Shown piece after piece: positions 23,985 to 36,904 of a stretch of 64,000 bases of DNA. Under the pieces are notes generated by a model. The model saw only the letters and a list, made by a program, of their open reading frames with translations. It was not told the origin of the DNA and searched no databases. The stretch is from Acidobacteriota bacterium (GTDB lineage: Bacteria; Acidobacteriota; Thermoanaerobaculia; Gp7-AA8), in assembly GCA_019244185.1 (NCBI GenBank), contig JAFATB010000005.1, positions 112,684-176,683 on the forward strand, in the 5' to 3' direction. A program made the position numbers and the translations under genes. Position 1 is the stretch's first letter; each line of letters begins with the position of its first letter.

Positions 23985-26129
23985 TCACGCGAGATCCTCG
24001 GCACGGATCGGCAGCTTGCGCACGCGCTTCCCCGTCGCGGCGTGAATCGCGTTCACAAGCGCCGGCACCATCGGCGGCACGGGCGGCTCGCCGGCGCCGA
24101 ACGGCGTGTCGCCGTGGCTCGGGATCAGATGCACTTCGATCTTCGGCGCCTCGTCGATGCGCAGCACTTCGAAGTCGCGATAGCTCGACTGCTCGGCGCC
24201 GCCGTTGCGGAACGTGAGCTCGCTCTTCAGCGCCGACGAGAGACTCCAGATCACGCCGCCTTCGACCTGCGCCTCGATGCCCGCGGGATTGACGACGACG
24301 CCGCAGTCGAAGACGCAGACGACGCGATCGACGCGAATCTTTCCTTCGCGCACGGTGACTTCGGCGCTGTACGCGACGTGCGTGTCGCCGTCATAGACGT
24401 TGCACGCCATCCCGCGGCCGGAGCCTTTCGGCAGCGGCTTGCCCCAGTCGGATTTCGCGCGCAGCGTTTCGAGCACGCGGCGCAGACGCGGGCGATCGAT
24501 CGTGACGTCGCCGGCCGTGAGCTTCTCCGCGCCGCCGAGGTGCGCGAGCCGGAACTCGATCGGATCGAGGCCGGCGGCGTGCGCGAGCTCGTCGAGGAAA
24601 CTCTCTCGCGCGAAGGTCGACGACGGCGAGAACACCGCACGCCACGGTCCGATCGGCACCGGCGTCGCGACGGGAAGGTACGCGGTCTCGATGAACGGGA
24701 TGTCGTACGGCACGTCGTAGACGCCCCACGAGATGTCGCGGAAGAACGTCGGATCCTGCATCTGCTCGGCGGTCGGCTTCGAGCGCGCGTTGTGCGGCGA
24801 CGAGACTTTCTTGTGCGACCACGAGACGAGCTTGCCGTCGGCGTCGAAGCCCGCGCTCATCTGATGCAGCGACGCCGCCTGGAAGTAGCCGTGCTTCATG
24901 TCGTCCGCGCGGCTCCAGAGCACCTGCACCGGACCACCGCCGGCGGCTTTCGATACTTCCGCCGCTTCGACCGCGTAGTCCCAGCCGAGGCGGCGACCGA
25001 AGCCGCCGCCGATGAGCGTGACGTGCACGGTGACGTTGTCCTGCGGGATGCCGAGGAGCGTCGCGACGTTTTTGCGGACATCCTGCGGCGCCTGCGTCGG
25101 TGACCAGAGCTCGCAGCGATCGCCGCGCACATCGGCGACGGTGTTCATCGTCTCGACCGGCGCGTGCGCGTAGAACGGATACTGATACGTGCTCTCGATG
25201 CGCTTCACGACCGGCGACGAAATGCTGCCGTCTTTGCGCGTCGTGAAGCCGGGCTGCGCCGCCGCCTCGCGCATGCGCTGCGCGTGGAGCGCGGAGCTGA
25301 ACTCCGCGTTCGGTCCCGCGTCGAAGACGACGTCGAGCGCTTCGCGTCCTTTGAGCGCGGCCCACGTGTGGTCCGCGATGACCGCGACGCCGGTCGAGAC
25401 CTGCACGACCGCGCGGACGCCGGCGATTTTCTTCGCGCGCGTCGCATCGAACGACTTGACCGAGCCGCCGAGCACCGGCGGACGCACGACGGTCGCGTAA
25501 CGCATGCGCGGCACGCGCACGTCGATGCCGTACCGCGCGCGGCCGGTGACGATGTCGTGGCCATCGAGACGTCGCGTCGCTTTGCCGATGATGCGGAACT
25601 CGCTCGCGTTCTTCAGCGGCACGTTTTCCGGCACCGGCAACGCCGCCGCTGCGGCAACGAGTTCGCCGTACGGAATGCGCTGCTGCAGCACATCAGACAC
25701 GACAAAGCCGCGCTCCGCGCGCAGCGACGCGCGCTCGACGCCGAGACGCGCCGCGGCCGCGGTCAGCAACAACTCGCGCGCGGTCGCGCCGGCCTGCCGC
25801 AACGGCTTCCACTGCGACTGCACGCTGAAGCTGCCGCCGGTGCCGAGACTGCGATACTGCGGCCCCGGCGAGGCCTGCTCGAGCCGGACCTTGGTCCAGT
25901 CGGCTTCCAGCTCTTCCGCGAGAATCATCGGCAGCGACGTCCGCACGCCCTGCCCCATCTCCGACTTGCCGACGACGATCGTCACCGTGCCGTCCGCCGC
26001 GATGCGTACCCACGCGTTGGGCTGGAACACCTTCCCGTCATCCGCATCGGCCTCGTCAAACCGAAACCCGATCGCGAGCGCGGATCCCGCGAGCAGCGAC
26101 ACTTTCAAAAACTCGCGGCGCGTGGTCAC
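23985..26129 (-). CDS. Molybdopterin-binding large subunit, isoquinoline 1-oxidoreductase/xanthine dehydrogenase family
   Basis: 714 residues. The start GTG at 26129 overlaps the small-subunit stop (GTGA) and yields a Tat signal (TTRREFLKVSLLAG). Molybdenum cofactor segments are evident: GKSEMGQGVRTSLPMILAEE, GGGFGRRLGWDY, PIGPWRAV and the C-terminal GAGEPPVPPMVPAL. The enzyme hydroxylates an N-heterocycle or oxidises an aldehyde with electrons passed to the 2Fe-2S subunit. It is one of the single-polypeptide, IorB-like types, without a FAD subunit here. Substrate unknown. Confidence 0.92.
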   Translation of the reverse strand: MTTRREFLKVSLLAGSALAIGFRFDEADADDGKVFQPNAWVRIAADGTVTIVVGKSEMGQGVRTSLPMILAEELEADWTKVRLEQASPGPQYRSLGTGGSFSVQSQWKPLRQAGATARELLLTAAAARLGVERASLRAERGFVVSDVLQQRIPYGELVAAAAALPVPENVPLKNASEFRIIGKATRRLDGHDIVTGRARYGIDVRVPRMRYATVVRPPVLGGSVKSFDATRAKKIAGVRAVVQVSTGVAVIADHTWAALKGREALDVVFDAGPNAEFSSALHAQRMREAAAQPGFTTRKDGSISSPVVKRIESTYQYPFYAHAPVETMNTVADVRGDRCELWSPTQAPQDVRKNVATLLGIPQDNVTVHVTLIGGGFGRRLGWDYAVEAAEVSKAAGGGPVQVLWSRADDMKHGYFQAASLHQMSAGFDADGKLVSWSHKKVSSPHNARSKPTAEQMQDPTFFRDISWGVYDVPYDIPFIETAYLPVATPVPIGPWRAVFSPSSTFARESFLDELAHAAGLDPIEFRLAHLGGAEKLTAGDVTIDRPRLRRVLETLRAKSDWGKPLPKGSGRGMACNVYDGDTHVAYSAEVTVREGKIRVDRVVCVFDCGVVVNPAGIEAQVEGGVIWSLSSALKSELTFRNGGAEQSSYRDFEVLRIDEAPKIEVHLIPSHGDTPFGAGEPPVPPMVPALVNAIHAATGKRVRKLPIRAEDLA

Positions 26130-26590
26130 TTCGTGCCTCCGAGCTTCGCCGCCGTATGCACCGCGCGACGAATGCGCACGTACGTTCCGCACCGGCACAC
26201 GGAGTCGCGCAACGCCGCGTCGATGTCCGCATCGCTCGGCTTCGGCGTCCGCCGCAGCAGCGCACACGCGTTCATGATCATCCCCGCCTGGCAATAGCCA
26301 CATTGCGAGACGTCCTCTTCCAACCACGCGCGCTGACACGGATGCGTGCCGTCGCTCGACAATCCTTCAATCGTCGTGAACCGCTTCCCCTGCGCCTCCG
26401 CCGCCGTGACCTGACACGCCCGCACCGCACGATCGCCTTCGAGCACCGTGCACGCGCCGCACACGCCAACCCCACACCCGAACTTCGTCCCGGTCATGCC
26501 GAGCAGGTCACGCAGGATCCATAACAACGGCATCGCGCCGTCGACATCGACCGCCTCGTCCCGCCCATTGACGCTGAACCGGATCGTCAT
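26126..26590 (-). CDS. 2Fe-2S small subunit of molybdenum hydroxylase (IorA-like)
   Basis: 154 residues. The N-terminal plant-type 2Fe-2S cluster is bound by Cys in CGVGVCGAC and RACQV; the C-terminal helical 2Fe-2S domain uses CGYCQAGM and CRCGTY. It carries electrons from the large subunit to an external acceptor. It lacks a signal, so it presumably exits the cell with its Tat-signalled partner. Four-base overlap with the large-subunit gene. Confidence 0.95.
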   Translation of the reverse strand: MTIRFSVNGRDEAVDVDGAMPLLWILRDLLGMTGTKFGCGVGVCGACTVLEGDRAVRACQVTAAEAQGKRFTTIEGLSSDGTHPCQRAWLEEDVSQCGYCQAGMIMNACALLRRTPKPSDADIDAALRDSVCRCGTYVRIRRAVHTAAKLGGTK

Positions 26591-26653
26591 GCGCCAACGG
26601 TAGCGAACGTTGCACGGACGGTGTGCGCAACATCTGGTGAACGGATGTGACGA

Positions 26654-26806
26654 AGAGCGCCTCCGGCGGGGCGGCGCGGCCGCCAGCGCTAAGGGCTTAG
26701 CCAGTACGCACGTGCGGCTGCAGTCAACGTCGTTCAGCGCGACCGCACGTGCGTACTGGCTAAGCCCTTAGCGCTGCCGGCCGCGCCGGCCCGCCGGAGG
26801 CGCTCT
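26654..26806. repeat. Palindromic interspersed element, copy 2
   Basis: Arms 26654-26717 and 26743-26806 pair over 64 bases with two mismatches, leaving a 25-base loop. The outer 30 bases match copy 1 at 20021, as does the loop-proximal ACGTGCGGCTGC. The middle of the arm differs: it includes a TTAGCCAGTACGCACGTG segment absent from copy 1. It lies immediately beyond the stop codon of the TetR-like gene and upstream of the small oxidase subunit. Confidence 0.9.
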
Positions 26807-26812
26807 AGGTCG

Positions 26813-27157
26813 TTACTCCAATAACAGCGTAACGAGTGCAGCCGCGTCGTACGTGTCGCCGAGTAGTTCACGCACGATGGTGCGGGTGTCGTCGTTTTCC
26901 TGGGCTTCACCGATCAGCGACGCGAGCACGCGGCGGAGGTCGCCGTGGAGCAGGTCGGTTTCGCCGCGGAGCACGTCGGCGACGAGGGCGGCTTTCGAGG
27001 GCCAGCGGCGGTAGATCGTCGTTTTCGCGACGCCGGCGCGGCGGGCGATCTCGTCGAGCGTGATTGCGCCGTAGCGTTGCGTGCGGAGGAGCTCCGCGGC
27101 GGCGCCGAGGATGTCCGCGTCCGATTCGGCGCGACGGGGGCGGCCGCGGGGTGCCAT
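26813..27157 (-). CDS. TetR-family regulator, C-terminally truncated
   Basis: 114 residues; the family is normally about 190-200. The DNA-binding domain is intact: ADILGAAAELLRTQRYGAITLDEIARRAGVAKTTIYRRWPSKAALV (about residues 14-60). The ligand-binding part ends after one or two helices at a TAA that lies six bases before the palindromic element. No remnant of the missing part is visible beyond it. It follows ftsK by four bases. Possibly inactive or DNA-binding only. Confidence 0.8.
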   Translation of the reverse strand: MAPRGRPRRAESDADILGAAAELLRTQRYGAITLDEIARRAGVAKTTIYRRWPSKAALVADVLRGETDLLHGDLRRVLASLIGEAQENDDTRTIVRELLGDTYDAAALVTLLLE

Positions 27158-27161
27158 CGCG

Positions 27162-29726
<2,565 letters not shown>

Positions 29727-29787
29727 ACTCCCAGCTTCTTCGACGCGAGTGTAGCACGCACGACGCGTGCCGTGATGCAGTCAACGC

Positions 29788-29822
29788 GCGGCCGCGCGCG
29801 AGTTCAATGCGCGCGCGGCCGC
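29788..29822 (-). terminator. GC-only hairpin downstream of the cupredoxin-like gene
   Basis: Arms 29788-29800 and 29810-29822 pair perfectly over 13 bases (GCGGCCGCGCGCG) around a nine-base loop, ten bases past the stop of the leftward gene. No T tract follows, so termination efficiency is uncertain. Confidence 0.6.
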
Positions 29823-29831
29823 AGCATGCGA

Positions 29832-30935
29832 TCAATAGTGAGGAGGATCGACCGTCGGTCCGCCGATGTCGAACGAGCCGTTCATCGTCGTGTGTCCTTC
29901 GCCGCACGTCTCGTGCGTGCAGAAGTAGATGTACGTCCCTTCGCTCGGCAGCGTGATCACGCGCTCGACGGCGTTCATCGTGACCGGATCGACCTGGATC
30001 AGCAGTTCGTCGTGCGGTCCGACGAGCGTGAAGCCGTGTACGTCTTCCGACGTGCGGATGATGAACTTCACCGTGTCGCCGGCGTGCAGCGGCTTCGACG
30101 GCGTCACCGTGTAATCCCAGTTGCGCGCGACGACGTCCACCGTCGTCTGCTGCGGCGGCTGATTCGTCGGCGCCACGCCCGTATCTTCCGACGCCGTGAC
30201 GAACGTCGGATCCTCGGCACCGTTGTCGACGATCGAGCCCCACACGAACAGCGGCTGATCCGAGTCGTAGCTGATCCACGAGTCGGTGAGATCGGCGGTT
30301 GGCGCATCGAACGTGTCGGTGATGCGCGTCGGCGCGATCGCGGCGAACGGCGGCATGTCGATGGTGGCGGTGGCGACGACGGCGTTCAGCTTGTCGTACA
30401 GCTTCATCGTCATGTGCGCGGCGGTCGCGTTCGGATTCACCGCGCCCCAGTTCGTGCGGAACGACGCCGGCGAGCCCGCGAGCGTGGTGTCGCCGTTCTT
30501 GAGCTGCAGCAGCGCGCCCTTGCGCTTCGCGTCGGTCGAGGTGAGTCCCGGCACGAACTGGCCGAGCGTGCCGTGCTGGTGATCGGCGCGCTTGTCGGCG
30601 TAGATGCGCTCGGTGGCGAGGAAGTCGTCGTCGGACGTGAGGCGGATCGCGCCGAGCGCCGGGCCGCCGCCGAACATCGAATGCACGACGTCGTCGTAGA
30701 TCGCCATCGACCGCTTCGGGACCGTGATCGTCTTCGTCGCGACGCCGCTGTTGTCGCCGTTGCCGGTCGGCAGATAGCGCGCGGTGATGGTGATGTCTTT
30801 GTCGAACGACGGATTCAGGATGCGCGCGTCGGCGAAGAAGCCGTTCGCGCTGCCGCCGATGGAAATGTAGATATCTTTAGCAAAGGCGGATGTTGCAAAA
30901 ATCAGAGTAGTCAGAAGTAACGTCCGTGCACGCAT
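29832..30935 (-). CDS. Secreted protein with C-terminal cupredoxin-like domain
   Basis: 367 residues from the ATG at 30935 (GGAGG six bases upstream; the preceding ATG overlaps that site). Signal peptide MRARTLLLTTLIFATSAFA. The first 260 residues are an unassigned beta-rich domain. The C-terminal 100 resemble a COX2/N2OR-type cupredoxin: VHGFTLVGP supplies one His, and CTHETCGEGHTTM supplies Cys, Cys, His and Met. Spacing between the two Cys is four rather than the canonical three of CuA. Likely periplasmic copper protein; electron-transfer role unproven. Confidence 0.75.
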   Translation of the reverse strand: MRARTLLLTTLIFATSAFAKDIYISIGGSANGFFADARILNPSFDKDITITARYLPTGNGDNSGVATKTITVPKRSMAIYDDVVHSMFGGGPALGAIRLTSDDDFLATERIYADKRADHQHGTLGQFVPGLTSTDAKRKGALLQLKNGDTTLAGSPASFRTNWGAVNPNATAAHMTMKLYDKLNAVVATATIDMPPFAAIAPTRITDTFDAPTADLTDSWISYDSDQPLFVWGSIVDNGAEDPTFVTASEDTGVAPTNQPPQQTTVDVVARNWDYTVTPSKPLHAGDTVKFIIRTSEDVHGFTLVGPHDELLIQVDPVTMNAVERVITLPSEGTYIYFCTHETCGEGHTTMNGSFDIGGPTVDPPHY

Positions 30936-31025
30936 CGTCATCCTCCCGGTTTACGGATGGACGGATCATAGTCGCGAAGCGCTTACATCGGAGCAGGTTG
31001 TTACCGATTCGTGACGGCGAAATCG

Positions 31026-32612
31026 TCAGGCCGCACGGACGCGGGAGAGCCCGAGCATGCCGAGGATCACGGCGGCCGCGCGCTCGCCCGACTCGACCGC
31101 CGAGTTCATGAAGCCGGACTCGTCGACGGTGTGCTCGCCGGCGAACACGAGGCGCCCCTGCGGCCGCGCGAGCGCGCCGTAGTAACGCTGATACTGGCCG
31201 GGCTCGTAGCAGGTGTAGCTGCCGAGGGACCACTCGTACTTCGGCCAGATCTGCCGGACGGCTTGTCCGGTGTACGCGGAGGCGACGCCGGGAAAGACCT
31301 TGTCCGCCATGCCGGCGAAGTCGCGCGCGCGATCCTGCAGCGCGCCTTCGCCGACGACGAAACCCTGGCGTCCGCCGGTGAAGTTCGTGAGGATGCCGTG
31401 CGTGCCGGCCTGGCCGCGGCTCGTTTCCCAGCACGCCTGAAACGCGAGATCGGTGAACGTGTACGCGCTGACGTTCATCTGCACCCACGGCCGCGCATTG
31501 GTGCCGATCATCAGCTTCGAGTTCGTGCCGTAGCCCTGCTTCTGGATCGCCTCGCGCTGGATGGGCGTGAGGTCGAGGCGCGTGAGATCGAGCTTGCGCA
31601 TGACCGGAAGCGGAATCGTCGTCACGAGGATGTCGGCCTTGATCGTCGCGGGCGCGGAGCCGCGGCGCACGGCGACGTCGAACCCGCCGTCGCGGCTGCG
31701 GATCGCTTCGACCGCGGTGCCGAGTTGCACGGACGCGTCGAGCTCCTGCGCGAGACGAATGGGAATCGTGGCGTTGCCGCCGCGCGTGCGATAGCGCTCG
31801 CTGCTGCCGCCGAAGAGCTCGAACATGCCGGGCGCGGTGCCGACCGAGCAGAGGAAGTTCAGCGCGCTCTGGCGATCGAGCTCGAGGCCGAACTCGCCGA
31901 CGTACGCCGCGTTGATGAGGTTGCGGATCGTGCCGGTGACGCCGTTCTTGTCGAGCCACTGCGCGATGCTCATCGCGTCGAGCTCCTTGCCGCGTTCCGT
32001 GCCGCTGTTCCACGTCACGTCGCAGTTCGCGCCGTCGTCGCCGATCTCGCGCCGCACCAGCGCCGCGATCGGACGGAACGCCTCGATCCAGTCGGCGTCG
32101 ACTTTCGAGAGCTTGCCGTCGAAGTAGTAGTCGTGTCCCGCCGAGCCGTCGAGATACGCGAGATCGAGCAGCTCGATGCCGAGCTCCTTCGCGAGATTGC
32201 GGATCGCGTGATGTTCGGTGTCGATGAGCTCTCCGCCGAGCTCCGCGATCTGATCGTCGGGAAAGTAGTTCGCGAGCGAGTACATGCGCCCGCCGACGCG
32301 CGGCGCGGCTTCGACGATGAACGACGCGACGCCACTCTGCTGCAGGCGATACGCGCACGTGAGTCCCGCCGCGCCCGCGCCGAGAATCACGACGCGCCCG
32401 GCGTCCTGCGCGCGTGCGACGCGTGGGAAGAGCAGCGGCGCGACCGCGGCCCCGGCGGCCGCCGACGCGGACGCGCGCAGAAACTTGCGGCGGCTCCACG
32501 CCGCTTCCGCGGCGCGTTCGATCGCGACGTCGGTCGGCGTGCCGCTGCGCTCGAGCGCATCGGCAGCGCGCATCGCAACGCGAAGGCGGGAGAACAGCTC
32601 GCTTTTCGGCAT
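31026..32612 (-). CDS. Tat-exported flavin amine oxidase
   Basis: 528 residues. After a 40-residue polar lead, a Tat motif SRRKFLRASASAAAGAAVAP precedes the FAD-binding domain GRVVILGAGAAGLTCAYRL (GxGxxG). Substrate and C-terminal FAD segments include GGRMYS, FAGEHTVDESGFMNSAVESG and WPKYEWSLGSYTCYEPGQY. Monoamine/L-amino-acid oxidase-type. Produces H2O2 and an aldehyde or oxo-acid in the periplasm from an unidentified amine. Follows the mutase gene by 39 bases. Confidence 0.9.
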   Translation of the reverse strand: MPKSELFSRLRVAMRAADALERSGTPTDVAIERAAEAAWSRRKFLRASASAAAGAAVAPLLFPRVARAQDAGRVVILGAGAAGLTCAYRLQQSGVASFIVEAAPRVGGRMYSLANYFPDDQIAELGGELIDTEHHAIRNLAKELGIELLDLAYLDGSAGHDYYFDGKLSKVDADWIEAFRPIAALVRREIGDDGANCDVTWNSGTERGKELDAMSIAQWLDKNGVTGTIRNLINAAYVGEFGLELDRQSALNFLCSVGTAPGMFELFGGSSERYRTRGGNATIPIRLAQELDASVQLGTAVEAIRSRDGGFDVAVRRGSAPATIKADILVTTIPLPVMRKLDLTRLDLTPIQREAIQKQGYGTNSKLMIGTNARPWVQMNVSAYTFTDLAFQACWETSRGQAGTHGILTNFTGGRQGFVVGEGALQDRARDFAGMADKVFPGVASAYTGQAVRQIWPKYEWSLGSYTCYEPGQYQRYYGALARPQGRLVFAGEHTVDESGFMNSAVESGERAAAVILGMLGLSRVRAA

Positions 32613-32651
32613 GGGGAAAGAATACCCGATGCCGTCAGCGCGTCGCTCACA

Positions 32652-34418
<1,767 letters not shown>

Positions 34419-34434
34419 CTGGTTCTCCCGGACC

Positions 34435-34920
34435 TCAACTATATGTCGGCTTCACCTTGGCGAGGAACGCGCCAAGTCCCTTCTGCGGCTCGCCGATGGC
34501 GAAGAGGCGTGCGAACGCGGCGCGTTCGAGTGCGTCGCCGCCGCGCATGCGCACGAGCGCCGCGGCGGTATCGAGAGCGATAACGCTGCGGCCGCGCATC
34601 CATTCCGCGAGCCACGCGTCGGGCGCGACGCTGGTCACGTCATCGCACAGCCCCGCGTCGCGCGCCTCGGCCGCGGTCAGCGGCGACGTCACGCGCACGA
34701 CCCCGCGCCCGAGCCGCCACGCCGCCCCCGCCCACCCTTCCGGCGCATCGAGCATGAGCCGCGCGTCTTCATGCAACACCGCAAAGTCGGCGAACAGCAA
34801 CGCCGCCGCGGCGAGGCCGCGGACGTCGCCATCTGCGTACGCGACGACGAGGCCGGACGTCGCGAAGAGGTCTTCGAGCGAGGTCAGCGCGCGGAGCGCG
34901 GCGGGATCGAGAAAGCGCAT
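34435..34920 (-). CDS. Short, divergent crotonase (enoyl-CoA hydratase-like)
   Basis: 161 residues against about 260 for the family. Crotonase features are visible: [33 protein letters not shown], a PEG segment at the position of the first catalytic Glu, [15 protein letters not shown] and the terminal [17 protein letters not shown]. The N-terminal first 50 or so residues and the second catalytic Glu are not evident. It is read with the mutase gene, which fits acyl-CoA handling, but it may have lost catalysis. Confidence 0.7.
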   Translation of the reverse strand: MRFLDPAALRALTSLEDLFATSGLVVAYADGDVRGLAAAALLFADFAVLHEDARLMLDAPEGWAGAAWRLGRGVVRVTSPLTAAEARDAGLCDDVTSVAPDAWLAEWMRGRSVIALDTAAALVRMRGGDALERAAFARLFAIGEPQKGLGAFLAKVKPTYS

Positions 34921-34957
34921 CGCGTGGCGATTTTACGGCGGCTACACTGACGGCATC

Positions 34958-35608
34958 ATGTTCGAGCGCTACGACGACTGCGCGCGCCGCGCGATGTATT
35001 TCTCTGTCTACGAGGCCTCGCGCGCCGGCAAGAGCGCCCTCGGGTCCGAGCCCATCCTCCTCGGCATCCTGCGCGAGGACGACGTCGTCACGCGCGAGCT
35101 GTGGAAGGGTTTCCGGATCTCGGCCGACGCCTTGCGCGCACGATATCCCGCGGTCGTCAGCGACGTCCCCGCGTCCGCCGAACTGCCGCTCGAAGACGAC
35201 GCGAAGACGATCCTCGCCTACGCCAGCCATGAAGCAGAGGAACGGCAGGATCGCAACGTCTCGCCGCATCATCTGGTGCTGGCGATCCTGCGCGTGCCCG
35301 AGTGCGCGGCGGCCATCGTGCTCGCGGAACACGGCGTGGAGTACGAGGTCGTCTCGGAGATCGTGCGCGAGGTGCGCGTGCCAGCAGCGGACGCGCAATT
35401 CGACCCGGTGGAATTGCGCGCATCGCACCACGAACTGCTCGCCGCGATCGCGCGTTCGATGGTGTTTGCGCCGGCGCGCGAAGAACTCGTGCTCGCCGTC
35501 TTCGACGCGCTCGCTGCATCGGGGATTCGCAACGCACGCTTTCACGACGCGGCCGCGTTCGAGTCCGCGCTCGCGGAGCTCTTCGCGGCGTGCTGGCCGC
35601 CGTCTTAG
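34958..35608 (+). CDS. Stand-alone Clp N-terminal domain protein
   Basis: 216 residues. The first 150 contain two Clp-N repeats, recognisable by YDDCARRAMYFSVYEASRAG, SEPILLGILREDD, AKTILAYASHEAEERQDRNVSPHHLVLAILR and VLAEHGV. No AAA+ ATPase domain follows. Such proteins can act as adaptors that compete for or deliver clients to ClpC. The last 65 residues are not assigned. Divergent from the crotonase gene by 37 bases. Confidence 0.75.
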   Translation: MFERYDDCARRAMYFSVYEASRAGKSALGSEPILLGILREDDVVTRELWKGFRISADALRARYPAVVSDVPASAELPLEDDAKTILAYASHEAEERQDRNVSPHHLVLAILRVPECAAAIVLAEHGVEYEVVSEIVREVRVPAADAQFDPVELRASHHELLAAIARSMVFAPAREELVLAVFDALAASGIRNARFHDAAAFESALAELFAACWPPS

Positions 35609-35625
35609 CGAAATCGCCGACTAAA

Positions 35626-36180
35626 ATGTCGAGCGTGTCCGCAGCGTCCGACGAGCTCCGCAAACTCCGCGATGATTTTCGCGGCGCTTCGCTGTTTCGC
35701 GTGCTCTCGCAGCCGGGCTACTGGGGCGTGGTGAATCACCGCATCGCGGCGGCGCTCGTGCGCGCGCGGCTCTTCAAGCCGCTGTATTACGTCTACGCGC
35801 CGGTGTGGCGCGCGATCACGCTCATCACCGGCATCGAGATCTCGCCGCGCGCGACCATCGGCGCGGGGCTGCGCATCATGCATCACGGCCAGATCTTCGT
35901 GAACTCCGGCACGACCATCGGCCGCAATGGCTTCCTCTACAACAACGTGACCATCGGCATCTCCGGCTTCGAAGGCAACGCCGGTCCCACCATCGGCGAC
36001 AACCTCCGCGTCGGCGTCGGCTCCCGCATCCTCGGACCGATCACGCTCGGAGACGACTGCACCGTCGGCGCGAACTCGGTCGTCACGCGCTCGTACGGCT
36101 CGCACGTCGTGCTGGTAGGCGCGCCGGCGAAACCGGTCGAGCGCGACATCGGGAACGCTACGTCTTCTTCCGCGCCGTGA
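35626..36180 (+). CDS. Serine acetyltransferase-like hexapeptide acyltransferase
   Basis: 184 residues. A helical N terminus (RDDFRGASLFRVLSQPGYWGVVNHRI) and a left-handed beta helix with hexapeptide repeats: GIEISPRATIGAGLRIMHHG, TIGRNGFLYNNVTIG, TIGDNLRVGVGSRILGPITLGDDCTVGANSVV. Closest in outline to CysE-like/WecJ-type surface acetyltransferases. It overlaps the convergent methyltransferase gene by 23 bases and follows the Clp-N gene by 17. Confidence 0.88.
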   Translation: MSSVSAASDELRKLRDDFRGASLFRVLSQPGYWGVVNHRIAAALVRARLFKPLYYVYAPVWRAITLITGIEISPRATIGAGLRIMHHGQIFVNSGTTIGRNGFLYNNVTIGISGFEGNAGPTIGDNLRVGVGSRILGPITLGDDCTVGANSVVTRSYGSHVVLVGAPAKPVERDIGNATSSSAP

Positions 36181-36898
36181 GCACGAGGCCGACGCCGATC
36201 GGCAGCCAGCGAAACCACTGGTCCGTTGCAAAGAGACCAGCCACCGCGCGCACGAGTCCGCGCATGCGACCCGCGGTCGCGACCGCGCGCAGCCCCGCAT
36301 CGCTCTGCACCGGACGCCGCGCGCGGCGCAGGTTCAGCGGCAGCATGAAGAGATAGTCGTACGCGACGACGAACGGAAAGCCCCAGTAATCCGCGCGTTT
36401 CACCACGAACCCGCGCGACGCGACGAGCCGCACGAGCTGCGCGCGCGTGTAACGACGCAGGTGTTCGTAGTACGTGTCGGAGAACGTGCGCAACGCCTCG
36501 AGCGCCGGCACCGTGACGATCAGCGCGCCGCCGTTCTTCAGCACGCGCGCGAACTCCCCTGCCGCCGCGCCGTCATCGGGCACGTGCTCGAGCGTCTCCG
36601 CGGACGTCACGCAGTCGAACGCCGCGTCGCGGAACGGCAGGCGCGTGACGTCGGCGAGGACGAGCGGCGCGGAACTGCGCGTGCGCGCGCCGAGGAGCAC
36701 GTCGAGCGAGAGATCGGCACCGATGACGCGATGTCCGCCGCGGCGCAGACGCTCGGCGACGTCACCGAGGCCGACCGCGGCCTCGAGCACGAGCGAGTTC
36801 GGCGAGAGCTCGCGCAACTCGCGGAACATCAGCCCGACGCGATGGGCGTTGCGCGGACCGAACATCTCGGTCTGCGTGCCCCACCACGTGCCGGCCAT
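36158..36898 (-). CDS. Class I SAM-dependent methyltransferase
   Basis: 246 residues. SAM-binding motifs: VLEAAVGLGDVAERL (motif I), IGADLS (post I), VLADVTRLPFRDAAFDCVTSAETLEHVPD (motifs II-III). A C-terminal hydrophobic stretch (FVVAYDYLFMLPLNL) suggests membrane association. UbiE/glycan O-methyltransferase-like; substrate unknown. ATG at 36898 is six bases past the stop of the upstream gene. Confidence 0.85.
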   Translation of the reverse strand: MAGTWWGTQTEMFGPRNAHRVGLMFRELRELSPNSLVLEAAVGLGDVAERLRRGGHRVIGADLSLDVLLGARTRSSAPLVLADVTRLPFRDAAFDCVTSAETLEHVPDDGAAAGEFARVLKNGGALIVTVPALEALRTFSDTYYEHLRRYTRAQLVRLVASRGFVVKRADYWGFPFVVAYDYLFMLPLNLRRARRPVQSDAGLRAVATAGRMRGLVRAVAGLFATDQWFRWLPIGVGLVLTARKKT

Positions 36899-36904
36899 CA
36901 GTGG

